NCBI GenBank assembly: GCA_903843965.1
Contig: CAIMRY010000025.1
Span: 68,622-132,621, forward strand
Source of the DNA: an uncultured delta proteobacterium
GTDB lineage: Bacteria; Desulfobacterota; Desulfovibrionia; Desulfovibrionales; Desulfovibrionaceae
DNA length: 64,000 nt
Direction: 5' to 3'
Shown: positions 35,922 through 43,578 of the stretch, in pieces
Numbering within the stretch: position 1 is the stretch's first letter
How the letters are laid out: the number at the start of each line of letters is the position of its first letter
Position numbers and translations under genes: made by a program
Notes under the pieces: generated by a model
Database searches by the model: none
Seen by the model: the letters and a program-made list of their open reading frames with translations, nothing else
Told to the model about the DNA's origin: nothing

Positions 35922-36881
35922 CTACCTCATGTAGATATCGACGCTGTCGAGACGATTGTGCGCGATCTCGTTTGCCACAGCTTGTTTTGCCTCCTCATGC
36001 GACAAGCCGACCTCAACGGCTTCGTGCATGCGCGACTGTGCGAAGCAGTGCTTCAGACCGTGTGTGCCCCGGCCATGCGCATACTGCCCCGTCGCTCTGG
36101 CGGCAGCCTCGACGGCGCGCAGGAACGTGCGGTACGGCGAGGCGAGTTGGCCATGCTCCGCAATATGCTCTTCGAGTTCGCGGTACGTTGTCGGGTTCAC
36201 GAAGTGTTCGGTGAGCTTGCCCCCCTTTTCAACGACCACAATGCGCCCCGCAGCAGCGCCGGAAACCGGGTCCGTGCCCAAGCCGAGCAGGTTGGTGGCT
36301 GTGATCGGGTTGCTGCCGCGTGCCGAAGCGCCGACGCCTTCCGCCCTGCAGCCGGTTTCCCCCATGAGCTTTGCCTGGAGCCGAAGGCCAGCGTCCTGAA
36401 TGGCTGCGTAGAGCCCCTCCGGGTCGGGATACGCGCGAGTCGTGTAGCCGCCAGAACGCGCCGCCAGCTCCGTGCGCCACTGCGCTTTCTCTTCAGACAG
36501 AACCGTGCGGATATCCGCCGCCGACTCGCCGCCATGGCGCTCCGAGTAGACGTCGAGCGCGTGAGAGAGCTTCGTGATTGCGGATATTTCCCGTTCCAAC
36601 GTCTGAAACGAACCGTCAGACTTGCGAAGCGCCTGCCCTCTGCCGGCGATGTACGTGCGAACAAAGCCGGAGACGCGCTGTGCCTGGCGAAGGTCGCGCA
36701 GCCCGGCGCGCTGCAGAAACTCAATGAAGCGATGGATATCTTTCCTGTATACGGTCCAAGTGCCGATGCCCCTGATGAAGCGCCGGTCCACACTGTCTTT
36801 CTTGCGGCCAATCGCACGGATGCCGCCGAGGAGCGCCTCGGCTTGCCCGTGCAGCGACTTCGGCCATCTATTCGTTCCCAT
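35922..36881 (-). CDS. Divergent tyrosine recombinase/integrase
   Basis: 319 residues from the ATG in GACATGGGAACG; the frame is open upstream. An N-terminal SAM-like core-binding region (WTVYRKDIHRFIEFLQRAGL) precedes the catalytic region. Visible catalytic positions are Arg in GETGCRAEG, Lys in VEKGGKL, HGLKH, His in NEIAHNRLDSVD and Tyr in DIYMR at the C-terminus. The HxxR motif reads HGLK, so the second Arg is replaced by Lys. It lies on the same element as a serine recombinase and heads a leftward set of small genes. It is likely the element's second recombination module or a plasmid-type resolvase. Confidence 0.7.
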   Translation of the reverse strand: MGTNRWPKSLHGQAEALLGGIRAIGRKKDSVDRRFIRGIGTWTVYRKDIHRFIEFLQRAGLRDLRQAQRVSGFVRTYIAGRGQALRKSDGSFQTLEREISAITKLSHALDVYSERHGGESAADIRTVLSEEKAQWRTELAARSGGYTTRAYPDPEGLYAAIQDAGLRLQAKLMGETGCRAEGVGASARGSNPITATNLLGLGTDPVSGAAAGRIVVVEKGGKLTEHFVNPTTYRELEEHIAEHGQLASPYRTFLRAVEAAARATGQYAHGRGTHGLKHCFAQSRMHEAVEVGLSHEEAKQAVANEIAHNRLDSVDIYMR

Positions 36882-37355
36882 GTCCTTGCCCTTCCATTCC
36901 GTTCCGATCCGTTCCGCCGCCGTTCTCGTTGAGTAGTGTGCTCTTTCTGCGAGCCAGGCTCGCGCGCCGAACTTGTCGGCATGTGCGCCAGGAATTGTCC
37001 TGGTGCCGGCGGTAGCAACTCCGCCGATCCATCTTGCGCTGCGTCTCCTTATGCAGCGGGGTTTCGGACTGGACCGTCCGTTGGTTTTGCCCACAATGTT
37101 GTGAGCGGTTCAGGGCCTGTGAGGCGACTTCAAAGTCACCTCGAACACCTTGGCGGGCACTTCAGCCATCCCGTCCAGCAGGCGGCCGTTCACGAAGCCA
37201 GAAGCTCCGAAGCCCAAACAAAACAGAAGCACAGATGAGCGTCGCACGTCAGACGAACCCGCAGCAAGTCTGGCGAAGGGGGGCACAGAATAATTTCAGA
37301 GGCAGGAGACAGGGGCAGAGGGCGGTGAAGAGAAGAAGCGCTTGGATGAAATCCT

Positions 37356-37398
37356 GTCCGGTTTTGTTGACAGGACAAGCCAGTCAACAAAACCGGAC
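37356..37398. repeat. Perfect 16-bp inverted repeat with 11-bp spacer
   Basis: GTCCGGTTTTGTTGAC (37356-37371) and its exact complement GTCAACAAAACCGGAC (37383-37398). Such long perfect arms are typical of recombinase binding sites, plasmid origins or transcription hairpins. No T-run follows. Confidence 0.8.
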
Positions 37399-37499
37399 GC
37401 AGCGGTGCTTCGCGGGTCAGATCGGATGGGAAAAGAGCGCGCCATACTGCGCGGTCAGGGTGCGCAGCCGAGTGCGCGCACGAAAAGGCGGCGCGCAGC

Positions 37500-37625
37500 G
37501 CTCCCCCTCGCCGCCGGCGGCACGGTACGACGCGCAGTCTCGCGGTCAAGGTCGCGCTCCGCGCTCCCTATGACCGCGCCCCTTGGCGCGCCGTGGTATC
37601 AGCATGTGCGACGGCGAGGGGGAGC
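37500..37625. repeat. Perfect 14-bp inverted repeat enclosing a structured 98-bp segment
   Basis: GCTCCCCCTCGCCG (37500-37513) pairs with CGGCGAGGGGGAGC (37612-37625). Inside, GCGGTCA and TGACCGC form a further inverted pair. Just to the right ATCAGCA and TGCTGAT overlap the structure. It could be a folded single-stranded site or an RNA gene; no tRNA features are present. Confidence 0.65.
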
Positions 37626-37722
37626 AGCGACTTTCGCTCGGGTTCGGGGGTGCTGATGTGGAATCAAAGTACTCTCAACACCACCCGGCACTCTCCTCTT
37701 TTGGGTTAATACCTCCGACACG

Positions 37723-37783
37723 TAAAGAATTGTTAAGCAACCCAGGATGCTTTTGACTGCCACCCCATGTCATGTTCCATACT
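37723..37783 (+). promoter_or_regulatory. Regulatory box plus promoter of the epimerase/two-component operon
   Basis: TAAAGAATTGTTAAG (37723-37737) is followed after 15 bp by TTGACT (37753-37758) and a weak CATACT (37778-37783, 19-bp spacing). The same box and the same 15-bp spacing to TTGACTG recur at 42589. This geometry fits an OmpR-type activator bound next to the -35. Confidence 0.6.
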
Positions 37784-37850
37784 GCATCCACACCCCATGA
37801 AGAGCAAAGCTCCATAGTCGGTCGCTTTACCTCTGGGGCGAGGGGGGAGG

Positions 37851-38882
37851 ATGCTCGCAAAAAAACTGCATGCGAATGGTGGTCGTCGCAAGGTTTCGGT
37901 CTTCGGGGGAGACGGTTTCCTCGGCTCGCACTTCGTAGATCAGCTTATGGTCCACAAGCATGAAGTGACGGTTTTCGACCGCTTCCTTGGAGGCAGGGCG
38001 AAGAACCTTTCCCATGCTGAAGGGCGCTTCCGCAAAATCGCCGGAGACCTCTCCGAATCCAGCCTGGTTGCCGAGGCCCTGGAAGGCCAGGACATGGCCG
38101 CATACTTCATATGCGCCACAACGCCGTGCGCGGCCTGGGAGCGTGCCCTGTCCGACATTGAGGCCGAGATTGGAAACTTCATGCGCTTCCTCGGGCAATG
38201 CGTCAGTGCGGGGGTTCGCAAGGTCGTGTTCGCTTCGTCGGGGGGTATGGTTTATGGCCCCCGGAACGGCCCATCCACCGAGGATTCCCTGCCTCGCCCC
38301 GTGAACCCATACGGCATAGCCAAACTCGGCCAGGAGCATCTGCTGGAGTTCTTCCGGATGCGCCATGGCATTGAGGCCGACTGCTACAGAATTGGGAATG
38401 CGTATGGCCCCCGGCAATCCGCCACTCGCGGCCTAGGGGTGGTCGCAGCCTGGATCGAGCGCATGCTGGCAGGTGAACAGTTGGACGTCTACGGAGACTC
38501 AACAACTGTTCGTGACTATGTTTTTGCGAAGGACATCGCGCGGTTGATGACTTTCTCGCTCCGAAATCTGGATGCATCGGAAACATTCAACCTTGGCACC
38601 GGCCTGGGGACATCCACACTTGATCTGCTCGAAATGTTCCGCACAGTCCTGGGTCGCCCACTACTCTACCGAATCCACCCGCGGCGCCCCTCGGACAACA
38701 CCGTTTCCATATTGCCCAGCACAAAGCTGCTGTGCCATTTCCCGGGATTCCAGTTTCAGGAGCTCGCCACCGGGCTGCGTCTCACATTCGACCATGCGAG
38801 GGCTGTACGGCTGTTCCGCCCAGCCCTGAGCGTAAGTGCGCAAGGGGTTCTTGCGTCTCCGCTGTCCCTGGGGCTACACTAG
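37851..38882 (+). CDS. NAD-dependent sugar epimerase/dehydratase (extended SDR)
   Basis: 343 residues. The Rossmann glycine motif reads VFGGDGFLGS, followed by the SSGG catalytic strand region and YGIAK (YxxxK). Later segments are RIGNAYGPRQ, YGDSTTVRDYVFAKDIA and FNLGTG, all typical of GalE/RmlB-like nucleotide-sugar epimerases or dehydratases. The ribosome site GGGGGGAGG lies unusually close to the ATG. It is the first gene of an operon with an OmpR-type regulator and kinase, suggesting envelope polysaccharide modification tied to that system. The exact sugar is unknown. Confidence 0.8.
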   Translation: MLAKKLHANGGRRKVSVFGGDGFLGSHFVDQLMVHKHEVTVFDRFLGGRAKNLSHAEGRFRKIAGDLSESSLVAEALEGQDMAAYFICATTPCAAWERALSDIEAEIGNFMRFLGQCVSAGVRKVVFASSGGMVYGPRNGPSTEDSLPRPVNPYGIAKLGQEHLLEFFRMRHGIEADCYRIGNAYGPRQSATRGLGVVAAWIERMLAGEQLDVYGDSTTVRDYVFAKDIARLMTFSLRNLDASETFNLGTGLGTSTLDLLEMFRTVLGRPLLYRIHPRRPSDNTVSILPSTKLLCHFPGFQFQELATGLRLTFDHARAVRLFRPALSVSAQGVLASPLSLGLH

Positions 38883-38949
38883 AATCCAGTAACGGGCAGG
38901 CCGAAAAAGAACGAATGTTTGGCCATCAAAGCATGCGTGGCAGGTGCAG

Positions 38950-39642
38950 ATGAACAACGTCCTCATCATAGACGACGACCAGGAATTGTGCGCACTCCTG
39001 CTGGACTACTTCCGCATAGAGGGCCTGAAGGCCGAGGCCGTATTTGAGCCTGTCAGGGGCATCGATCTGGCGCTCACCGGACGGCACGACCTTGTGGTGC
39101 TGGACGTGATGCTGCCGACTTTGAGTGGATTCGAGACGCTGCGTCGTATACGAGCGAGTTCGCAAGTGCCCGTGCTGATGCTGACCGCCTGTGGCGACGA
39201 CATGGACCGCATCCAGGGTCTGGAGACCGGTGCCGACGACTACCTACAGAAGCCGTTCAACCCGCGGGAACTGGTCGCCAGAATCCGTGCCATTCTTCGG
39301 CGGGTTGGACCTTCAACGGAAGAGATGGGAGTGCCTCCTTCGCGTCTCGTTGTGGAGGACGTTGAGCTTGTTCCAAGCGCTCGCACGGTCTTCCAGGGTG
39401 AGAAGCCGTTGGCCTTGACCTCCGTGGAATTCTCCACCCTGGAGACGCTGCTGCAGAACGCAGGCAAGGTCATCAGCCGCGAGGACATGGTCAAGTCGGT
39501 CTTGGGCCGTGAGCTGTCGCCCTTTGACCGGAGCATTGACGTACACGTGAGCAACCTGCGCAAAAAGCTGGGGCCGAAGACGGATGGCTCCGAGCGCATC
39601 AAGACGCTCCGGGGCGTCGGCTATCTCTATGCCGTGCAGTGA
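38950..39642 (+). CDS. OmpR-family response regulator (CpxR-like)
   Basis: 231 residues from the ATG with CAGG upstream; a GTG two codons earlier is an alternative. The receiver domain has the acidic pair IIDDDQE, phospho-acceptor VVLDVMLPTLSG and LQKPFNP. The winged-helix effector carries LTSVEFSTLETLL and FDRSIDVHVSNLRKKLG. The stop overlaps the kinase start (TGATG). Members of this family bind direct repeats of about 10-11 bp. The repeated TTAACA/TTCTTTACA-type boxes in front of three neighbouring transcription units are the obvious candidate targets, including its own operon. Confidence 0.93.
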   Translation: MNNVLIIDDDQELCALLLDYFRIEGLKAEAVFEPVRGIDLALTGRHDLVVLDVMLPTLSGFETLRRIRASSQVPVLMLTACGDDMDRIQGLETGADDYLQKPFNPRELVARIRAILRRVGPSTEEMGVPPSRLVVEDVELVPSARTVFQGEKPLALTSVEFSTLETLLQNAGKVISREDMVKSVLGRELSPFDRSIDVHVSNLRKKLGPKTDGSERIKTLRGVGYLYAVQ

Positions 39643-41180
39643 TGCCGCGCCATGATGGAACCAGCTTTTTTGCAAACGGAAACCCCATGCTGAAGTCTCC
39701 ATCCATTTTCATTAAGATATTCCTCGGATTTTGGCTGGTGACGCTGCTCAGTTCGTCCTGCGTCTACGTCCTTTCCCTCATCGACAAGTCCCTGCGCAGC
39801 AGCCAGCATTCCGAACAGACGGCTGAGGAACGACGGAACCTCATGGGCCAGTCCCTTACCGTCTATGGCCAAACAGCAAAAGATCTTCTCCAGCATGAAA
39901 ATGCCGAGGCCGTCAGCAGATACAGTCTAATCATCTCGCATTCGGCAGGCATCCGGCCTCATTTCTTTTTCGAATCCGATGCGCCGCTCTCTGCCGAGCC
40001 TCCTCCCTCGGAGGTGCGCAGCTTGGCCCAAAAGGCACTGGCGTCCAGGCAGCGCGAATACATGCAACACAGAGACATCTTCGTGCTGGCGCAGCCTGTG
40101 GAGGATAGCCCCGGCAGATTCTTCGTGGTGGTGGGCGAGACTCGCCTGGACGAGAGCGGGCTGGCAGCCCCCTCCATCAGGAAGCCTGGCCCTGGCCAGC
40201 CGCCGCAAGCGCCCCCGCCGGCGCAGGATAGTCTCATGCGCTTGGCTGCTGGCTATTTGGGCCAGAAGGGAGGCGACACCCTGACGTTCTTCCTGGCCCT
40301 GCTCGTGGTGGGCGGGTTGGTGTGCTACTGGCTGACGCGGCACCTGACTGCGCCTTTGCTGAAGCTGCGCCAAGCGGCCCGGCAAATGACTGGCGGGGAC
40401 CTGTCCGTGCGCGTCGGGGACGAGTTCGGGCGGCGTGGCGACGAGATTGCCGGACTAGGGCGTGACTTCGACCTGATGGCGGAGAACTTGGAGAAGCTCA
40501 TCGCCCTGCACCACCGGCTGCTGCGTGACGTGGCCCACGAACTGCGCTCGCCACTGGCACGGCTCAATGTGGCCCTGGAGCTTGCGGGCCAATGCGCTGC
40601 GGCGGACCTGCCCAGCGCCCTGGACCGAATCCGGCGTGAGTCGGAACGGCTGAACACGCTGATCAACCAGCTCCTGCTCCTGGCCAGGCTTGACCATTCC
40701 CCGGAATTGTCCCGGCCAGAAAAGATCCATCTCACCCCCTTGCTGCGGGAGGTGGTGCAGGATGTGAACTACGAGATTCAGGGCAGCGACCGCAGGGTGG
40801 AGGCACACATTCAGGGCGATGCCGTGGTGTCGGGCAACCCCGAACTGCTGCGGCAGGCCGTGGAGAACGTGGTTCGCAACGCCGCGCGCTACACCGCGGA
40901 AGGCACTGCCGTGGAGGTGTCCCTGGTCATCGAAGGCGAGCGGGAGGCGCACATCCAGGTGCGCGACCATGGACCTGGCGTGCCGGAGGAGAGCCTACAG
41001 CAAATCTTCCGCGCCTTCTATCGCGTGGGCGAGTCGCGGGAGCAGCGGGCCGGAGGCGTGGGCATCGGTCTGGCCATCGCCGAGGGCGCCATACGCGCCC
41101 ACAAAGGAAGCATCCGCGCTGCCAACGCCCCTGGCGGTGGCCTGCTGCTGGAAATGCGTCTGCCCTGTGCCCCGGCCTGA
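39642..41180 (+). CDS. CpxA-like sensor histidine kinase
   Basis: 512 residues from the ATG overlapping the regulator stop; a later ATG (39687) is possible. TM1 lies at about 25-46 (IFLGFWLVTLLSSSCVYVLS). The periplasmic sensor is about 160 residues and ends in a Pro-rich stretch (PGPGQPPQAPPP), then comes TM2 (TFFLALLVVGGLVCYWL), HAMP, HisKA (DVAHELRSPLARL) and HATPase (NVVRNAARYT, DHGPGVP, GGVGIGLAI). The order and motif spelling resemble CpxA. The gene is coupled to the OmpR-type regulator and is followed by genes for exported proteins, one with LTxxQ-like motifs as in the Cpx inhibitor CpxP. Confidence 0.9.
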   Translation: MPRHDGTSFFANGNPMLKSPSIFIKIFLGFWLVTLLSSSCVYVLSLIDKSLRSSQHSEQTAEERRNLMGQSLTVYGQTAKDLLQHENAEAVSRYSLIISHSAGIRPHFFFESDAPLSAEPPPSEVRSLAQKALASRQREYMQHRDIFVLAQPVEDSPGRFFVVVGETRLDESGLAAPSIRKPGPGQPPQAPPPAQDSLMRLAAGYLGQKGGDTLTFFLALLVVGGLVCYWLTRHLTAPLLKLRQAARQMTGGDLSVRVGDEFGRRGDEIAGLGRDFDLMAENLEKLIALHHRLLRDVAHELRSPLARLNVALELAGQCAAADLPSALDRIRRESERLNTLINQLLLLARLDHSPELSRPEKIHLTPLLREVVQDVNYEIQGSDRRVEAHIQGDAVVSGNPELLRQAVENVVRNAARYTAEGTAVEVSLVIEGEREAHIQVRDHGPGVPEESLQQIFRAFYRVGESREQRAGGVGIGLAIAEGAIRAHKGSIRAANAPGGGLLLEMRLPCAPA

Positions 41181-41207
41181 GTTCCAGCTACCACTGTGAC
41201 AAACAAG

Positions 41208-41261
41208 CATCCACCCCCTGTCAGGGCCGCGATATCCGGCCCAGCCGACAGGAGGTGGATG
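41208..41261 (-). terminator. Long stem-loop between convergent kinase and EF-hand genes
   Basis: CATCCACCCCCTGTC and GACAGGAGGTGGATG form a 15-bp stem with one mismatch. The loop contains a nested GGGCCG/CGGCCC hairpin. On the minus strand it is followed by GCTTGTTTGT, so it probably ends the EF-hand transcript and may act in both directions. Confidence 0.6.
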
Positions 41262-41321
41262 AAGATAGCAGGCCACTGATCGTCCTGGCCCTTGTTGCCG
41301 CAAGCTGACTCCTGCGGAAAC

Positions 41322-42356
41322 CTACACCGTCATGGACACCGGCTCGTTCGCCTGCAAGGCGGCCGATGCTGTGGACGCGCTGGAATCCGCCAGCGCCGCT
41401 GAAGGCTGCTCAAACAGGCCGGACATCAGCTCCCCCATGCGGCCCTTGTATGCATCCAGGGCCTGCTGCATGCGTCGGTGAAGCGGCGGGTTCGCAGCTG
41501 TCTCCACCGAAGCTGTGGTCGTGCCCGTCGACGTCGAAGCCGCCACCTCTGAATCGGTACCCGTCTCTGCCGAAACCGATGCTGTTTCCGTCGAGGCAGC
41601 GGTCGTCTCCGTCTGCCCCTGTAGGAATACGCCAGCCTCGTCCCGCTTATCGCGAATGGCATTGGCAATCTCAGGCGCGGTGAGCACTCCGTCGCCATCG
41701 CCATCCACCTTGCCAAAACCTTCGCTGGTCAGCCCGGATTCTGCCAAGCTTATGGAGCCGTTCCCGTCCGCGTCCAGCCTCGCAGCCACACTGCTGGCCT
41801 GGGCTTCACCAGACTGAGGAAGTGTCTCTGCCGAGCCAGCTTGCCCCTGCATGAACATGCCCGCCTCGTCCCGCTTGTCGCGAATGGCACTGGCGATCTC
41901 GGCTGCGGTGAGCACGCCGTCGCCGTTGCCGTCCACCTTGCCAAAGCCTTCGCTGGTCATCCCGGACTCTTCCAGGCCGATGGAGCCATTCTTGTCCACG
42001 TCCAGTCCTGCAGCCACGCTGCTGGCCAGGGCTTCCAGGTGTCCTGACAGGGGTGACGTTTCCGTCTGGGAGGGATAGCTCTGCCCCTCAACTCCGGAAA
42101 GCAGCGTGTTGCGCAGGGACTCCTTACGGTCTTTCAGCCCGCTGACTAGTTCCTGGCTGCTGAGCAAGCCGTCACCATCACCGTCGATGGCGCTGTAGCT
42201 TGCCTGGGACAGCTCGGTTTCACTGAGAGACAGTGAGCCATCCTGGTTGACGTCCTGCTCAGCGACCATGGACCGAGCCACCCGGTTCGCCAGATGCATC
42301 CGACCTGTCGCCTCGGCCTGGCCCCATGCTCCTGAGCCGACTGCTGTGATCGACAT
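41322..42356 (-). CDS. Six-EF-hand calcium-binding protein
   Basis: 344 residues with GGAGGT before the ATG. Six canonical EF-hand loops are visible in three pairs at about 35-46, 58-69, 119-130, 142-153, 195-206 and 218-229 (for example DVNQDGSLSLSE, DGDGDGLLSSQE, DVDKNGSIGLEE). The second and third pairs, with their linker, are nearly identical (76-residue period), a recent duplication. The C-terminal third is Ser/Thr/Ala-rich (TSTGTTTASVE). No signal peptide is seen, so it is cytosolic or exported by a leaderless route. It probably senses or buffers Ca2+. A copy of the regulatory box precedes it. Confidence 0.85.
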   Translation of the reverse strand: MSITAVGSGAWGQAEATGRMHLANRVARSMVAEQDVNQDGSLSLSETELSQASYSAIDGDGDGLLSSQELVSGLKDRKESLRNTLLSGVEGQSYPSQTETSPLSGHLEALASSVAAGLDVDKNGSIGLEESGMTSEGFGKVDGNGDGVLTAAEIASAIRDKRDEAGMFMQGQAGSAETLPQSGEAQASSVAARLDADGNGSISLAESGLTSEGFGKVDGDGDGVLTAPEIANAIRDKRDEAGVFLQGQTETTAASTETASVSAETGTDSEVAASTSTGTTTASVETAANPPLHRRMQQALDAYKGRMGELMSGLFEQPSAALADSSASTASAALQANEPVSMTV

Positions 42357-42489
42357 GAATACCTCCTTAGTTGCCTGCCTCCTCAAGCCGCGTGCGCCAC
42401 CGCAACGGTTGGGAGGCAGGATTTGCCGATGCTTGGCGGCCTGCAACGGGGGAGCCACGAATTCTGAAATTGGCATGTCATTAACACTA

Positions 42490-42504
42490 CTTAACACTTC
42501 TTTA
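42490..42504 (-). promoter_or_regulatory. Regulatory box upstream of the EF-hand gene
   Basis: On the minus strand TAAAGAAGTGTTAAG matches the boxes at 37723 and 42589 at 13-14 of 15 positions. On the plus strand the site is part of a 10-bp direct repeat (TTAACACTAC, TTAACACTTC, TTTACAGAGA; 42481-42510), as expected for OmpR-family binding. It lies 134 bp before the EF-hand start. Confidence 0.55.
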
Positions 42505-42588
42505 CAGAGACGCGACCTCAATCTCGGACAATGCGCTGTCCGGCCTAGCTATTTCCTCGCACAAGGATGGCAGCCGTCATGACCAACA

Positions 42589-42648
42589 TTAAGAATTGTT
42601 AAGTATATCAACATCTCTTTGACTGAAAATGACTAGGCAGTGCATGAT
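42589..42648 (+). promoter_or_regulatory. Regulatory box plus promoter of the exported-protein operon
   Basis: TTAAGAATTGTTAAG (42589-42603) is followed after 15 bp by TTGACT (42619-42624) and CATGAT (42643-42648, 18-bp spacing). Box and spacing copy those at 37723. It gives a leader of about 140 nt before the gene at 42796. The 439-bp gap (42357-42795) contains no gene. Confidence 0.6.
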
Positions 42649-42795
42649 CCACTCAGAAGTCCGGGGAGCACTGGTTCCTCTCCGATCAGCAGGGGGACCA
42701 GGCTTTTGGGAAGTGGTGATCTGCCCCCCCCTGCGGCCCATGGCGGGCTGGTTTGCAGAGAGGGGACGCACGTTGGAACTCTCAAGGAGGTTTGT

Positions 42796-43491
42796 ATGAA
42801 GAGATGGTCGTCCTATGCGGGTGCGTTGGCCATGATGGTGGCAGCCACCGTTCTGGCGCTGGCAGTGGCAAACGCGCAGGCTGCAGTCATGGATGAGGGC
42901 GGGAAGACCTTGTTGCTGGCTCAACAAGAAACAGTTCCTGGTCAGGGCCAGGGCGATGCACGACTACAGGGACCGCCGCCTAGGACAGGGCAGGACGACG
43001 TCAGGCCGCAAGGGACCCCTCCCGGGCAAGGCCAGGATGGCGGCAGACCGCAGGGACCGCCGCCCAGACCAGTCGAAGACAGGCAGGAAATCCGTAACGA
43101 TCGCCAGGAAATCCGCCAGGACCAGCGCGAACTGAACCGGGACCGCCAGGAACTGCAACGCGATCTGCGCGTGCGCCAAGATCTGGAGCGGGAGATTGAG
43201 CAGAAGATGCGCTCCGGGGACACTGTGGGGGCCGATGCTGCGCGGGCCAAGTTGCAGAACCTGAACCGTGAGATCAACAAGGACCGGCGCGAGATCAACC
43301 AGGACAAGCGTGAGTTGAACCGCGACCGCCAGGACATGAGGCAGGATCGCCAGGACCAGCGTGATCCGAATCGTGATCGCCAGGACCCTCGTCAGGAGCG
43401 CTGGGAGCGGCCCCAGGGTGGTGGAGGCGGCGGCGGATTTGGCGGAGGTGGTGGAGGCGGAGGCGGAGGCGGCAGGCGGCCAGGCCGGTAG
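42796..43491 (+). CDS. Exported Arg/Gln/Asp-rich repeat protein with poly-Gly tail
   Basis: 231 residues with AAGGAGG before the ATG. A signal peptide (about 1-29, ending ANAQA) leads to a Gly/Pro/Gln linker. Then comes a long, highly charged helical region built on a repeated RQEIRxD/RQELNRD heptad-like unit (about 95-205), interrupted by one KMRSGD segment. The C-terminus is almost pure Gly, ending RRPGR. No family was recognised. The charged coiled coil suggests a periplasmic or surface structural or binding role. It is the first gene of an operon with three further exported proteins. Confidence 0.75.
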   Translation: MKRWSSYAGALAMMVAATVLALAVANAQAAVMDEGGKTLLLAQQETVPGQGQGDARLQGPPPRTGQDDVRPQGTPPGQGQDGGRPQGPPPRPVEDRQEIRNDRQEIRQDQRELNRDRQELQRDLRVRQDLEREIEQKMRSGDTVGADAARAKLQNLNREINKDRREINQDKRELNRDRQDMRQDRQDQRDPNRDRQDPRQERWERPQGGGGGGGFGGGGGGGGGGGRRPGR

Positions 43492-43578
43492 ACGCAACGT
43501 GCGGGATGCCGAGGGAGGGCTTGGACCTTCCCCGGCATTCCTGTAGGATCAGAACTGTATGTCGCAAAGGAGGTATCT

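Larger units (their letters stand above)
36882..37722. other. Non-coding, inverted-repeat-rich stretch of the element
   Basis: About 840 bp between the tyrosine recombinase start and the first regulatory box of the next region. No frame here looks like a real protein. It contains CGTTCCG-type short repeats (36897-36925), a 22-bp near-palindrome GAGGCGACTT..AAGTCACCTC (37121-37142), a perfect 16-bp inverted repeat (37356-37398) and a 14-bp inverted repeat spanning 126 bp (37500-37625). This is where an origin, attachment site or structured RNA of the element would be expected. Confidence 0.6.

Noticed and set aside
35568-36932. 454-residue plus-strand frame over the tyrosine recombinase
   Set aside because: The minus strand carries recognisable recombinase motifs and coupled gene spacing; the plus frame has none.
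37034-37573. 179-residue frame in the inverted-repeat region
   Set aside because: Arg/Ser/Pro-rich, no ribosome site, and interrupted by the perfect inverted repeats; not protein-like.
37600-37670. Possible tRNA (GGTTCGGGGG resembling a T-arm)
   Set aside because: No acceptor stem, anticodon arm or proper T-loop could be matched.
42745-42765. Sigma-54-like sequence before the charged repeat protein
   Set aside because: The GG and GC are 11 rather than 10 bp apart, and a better promoter with the shared box lies upstream.
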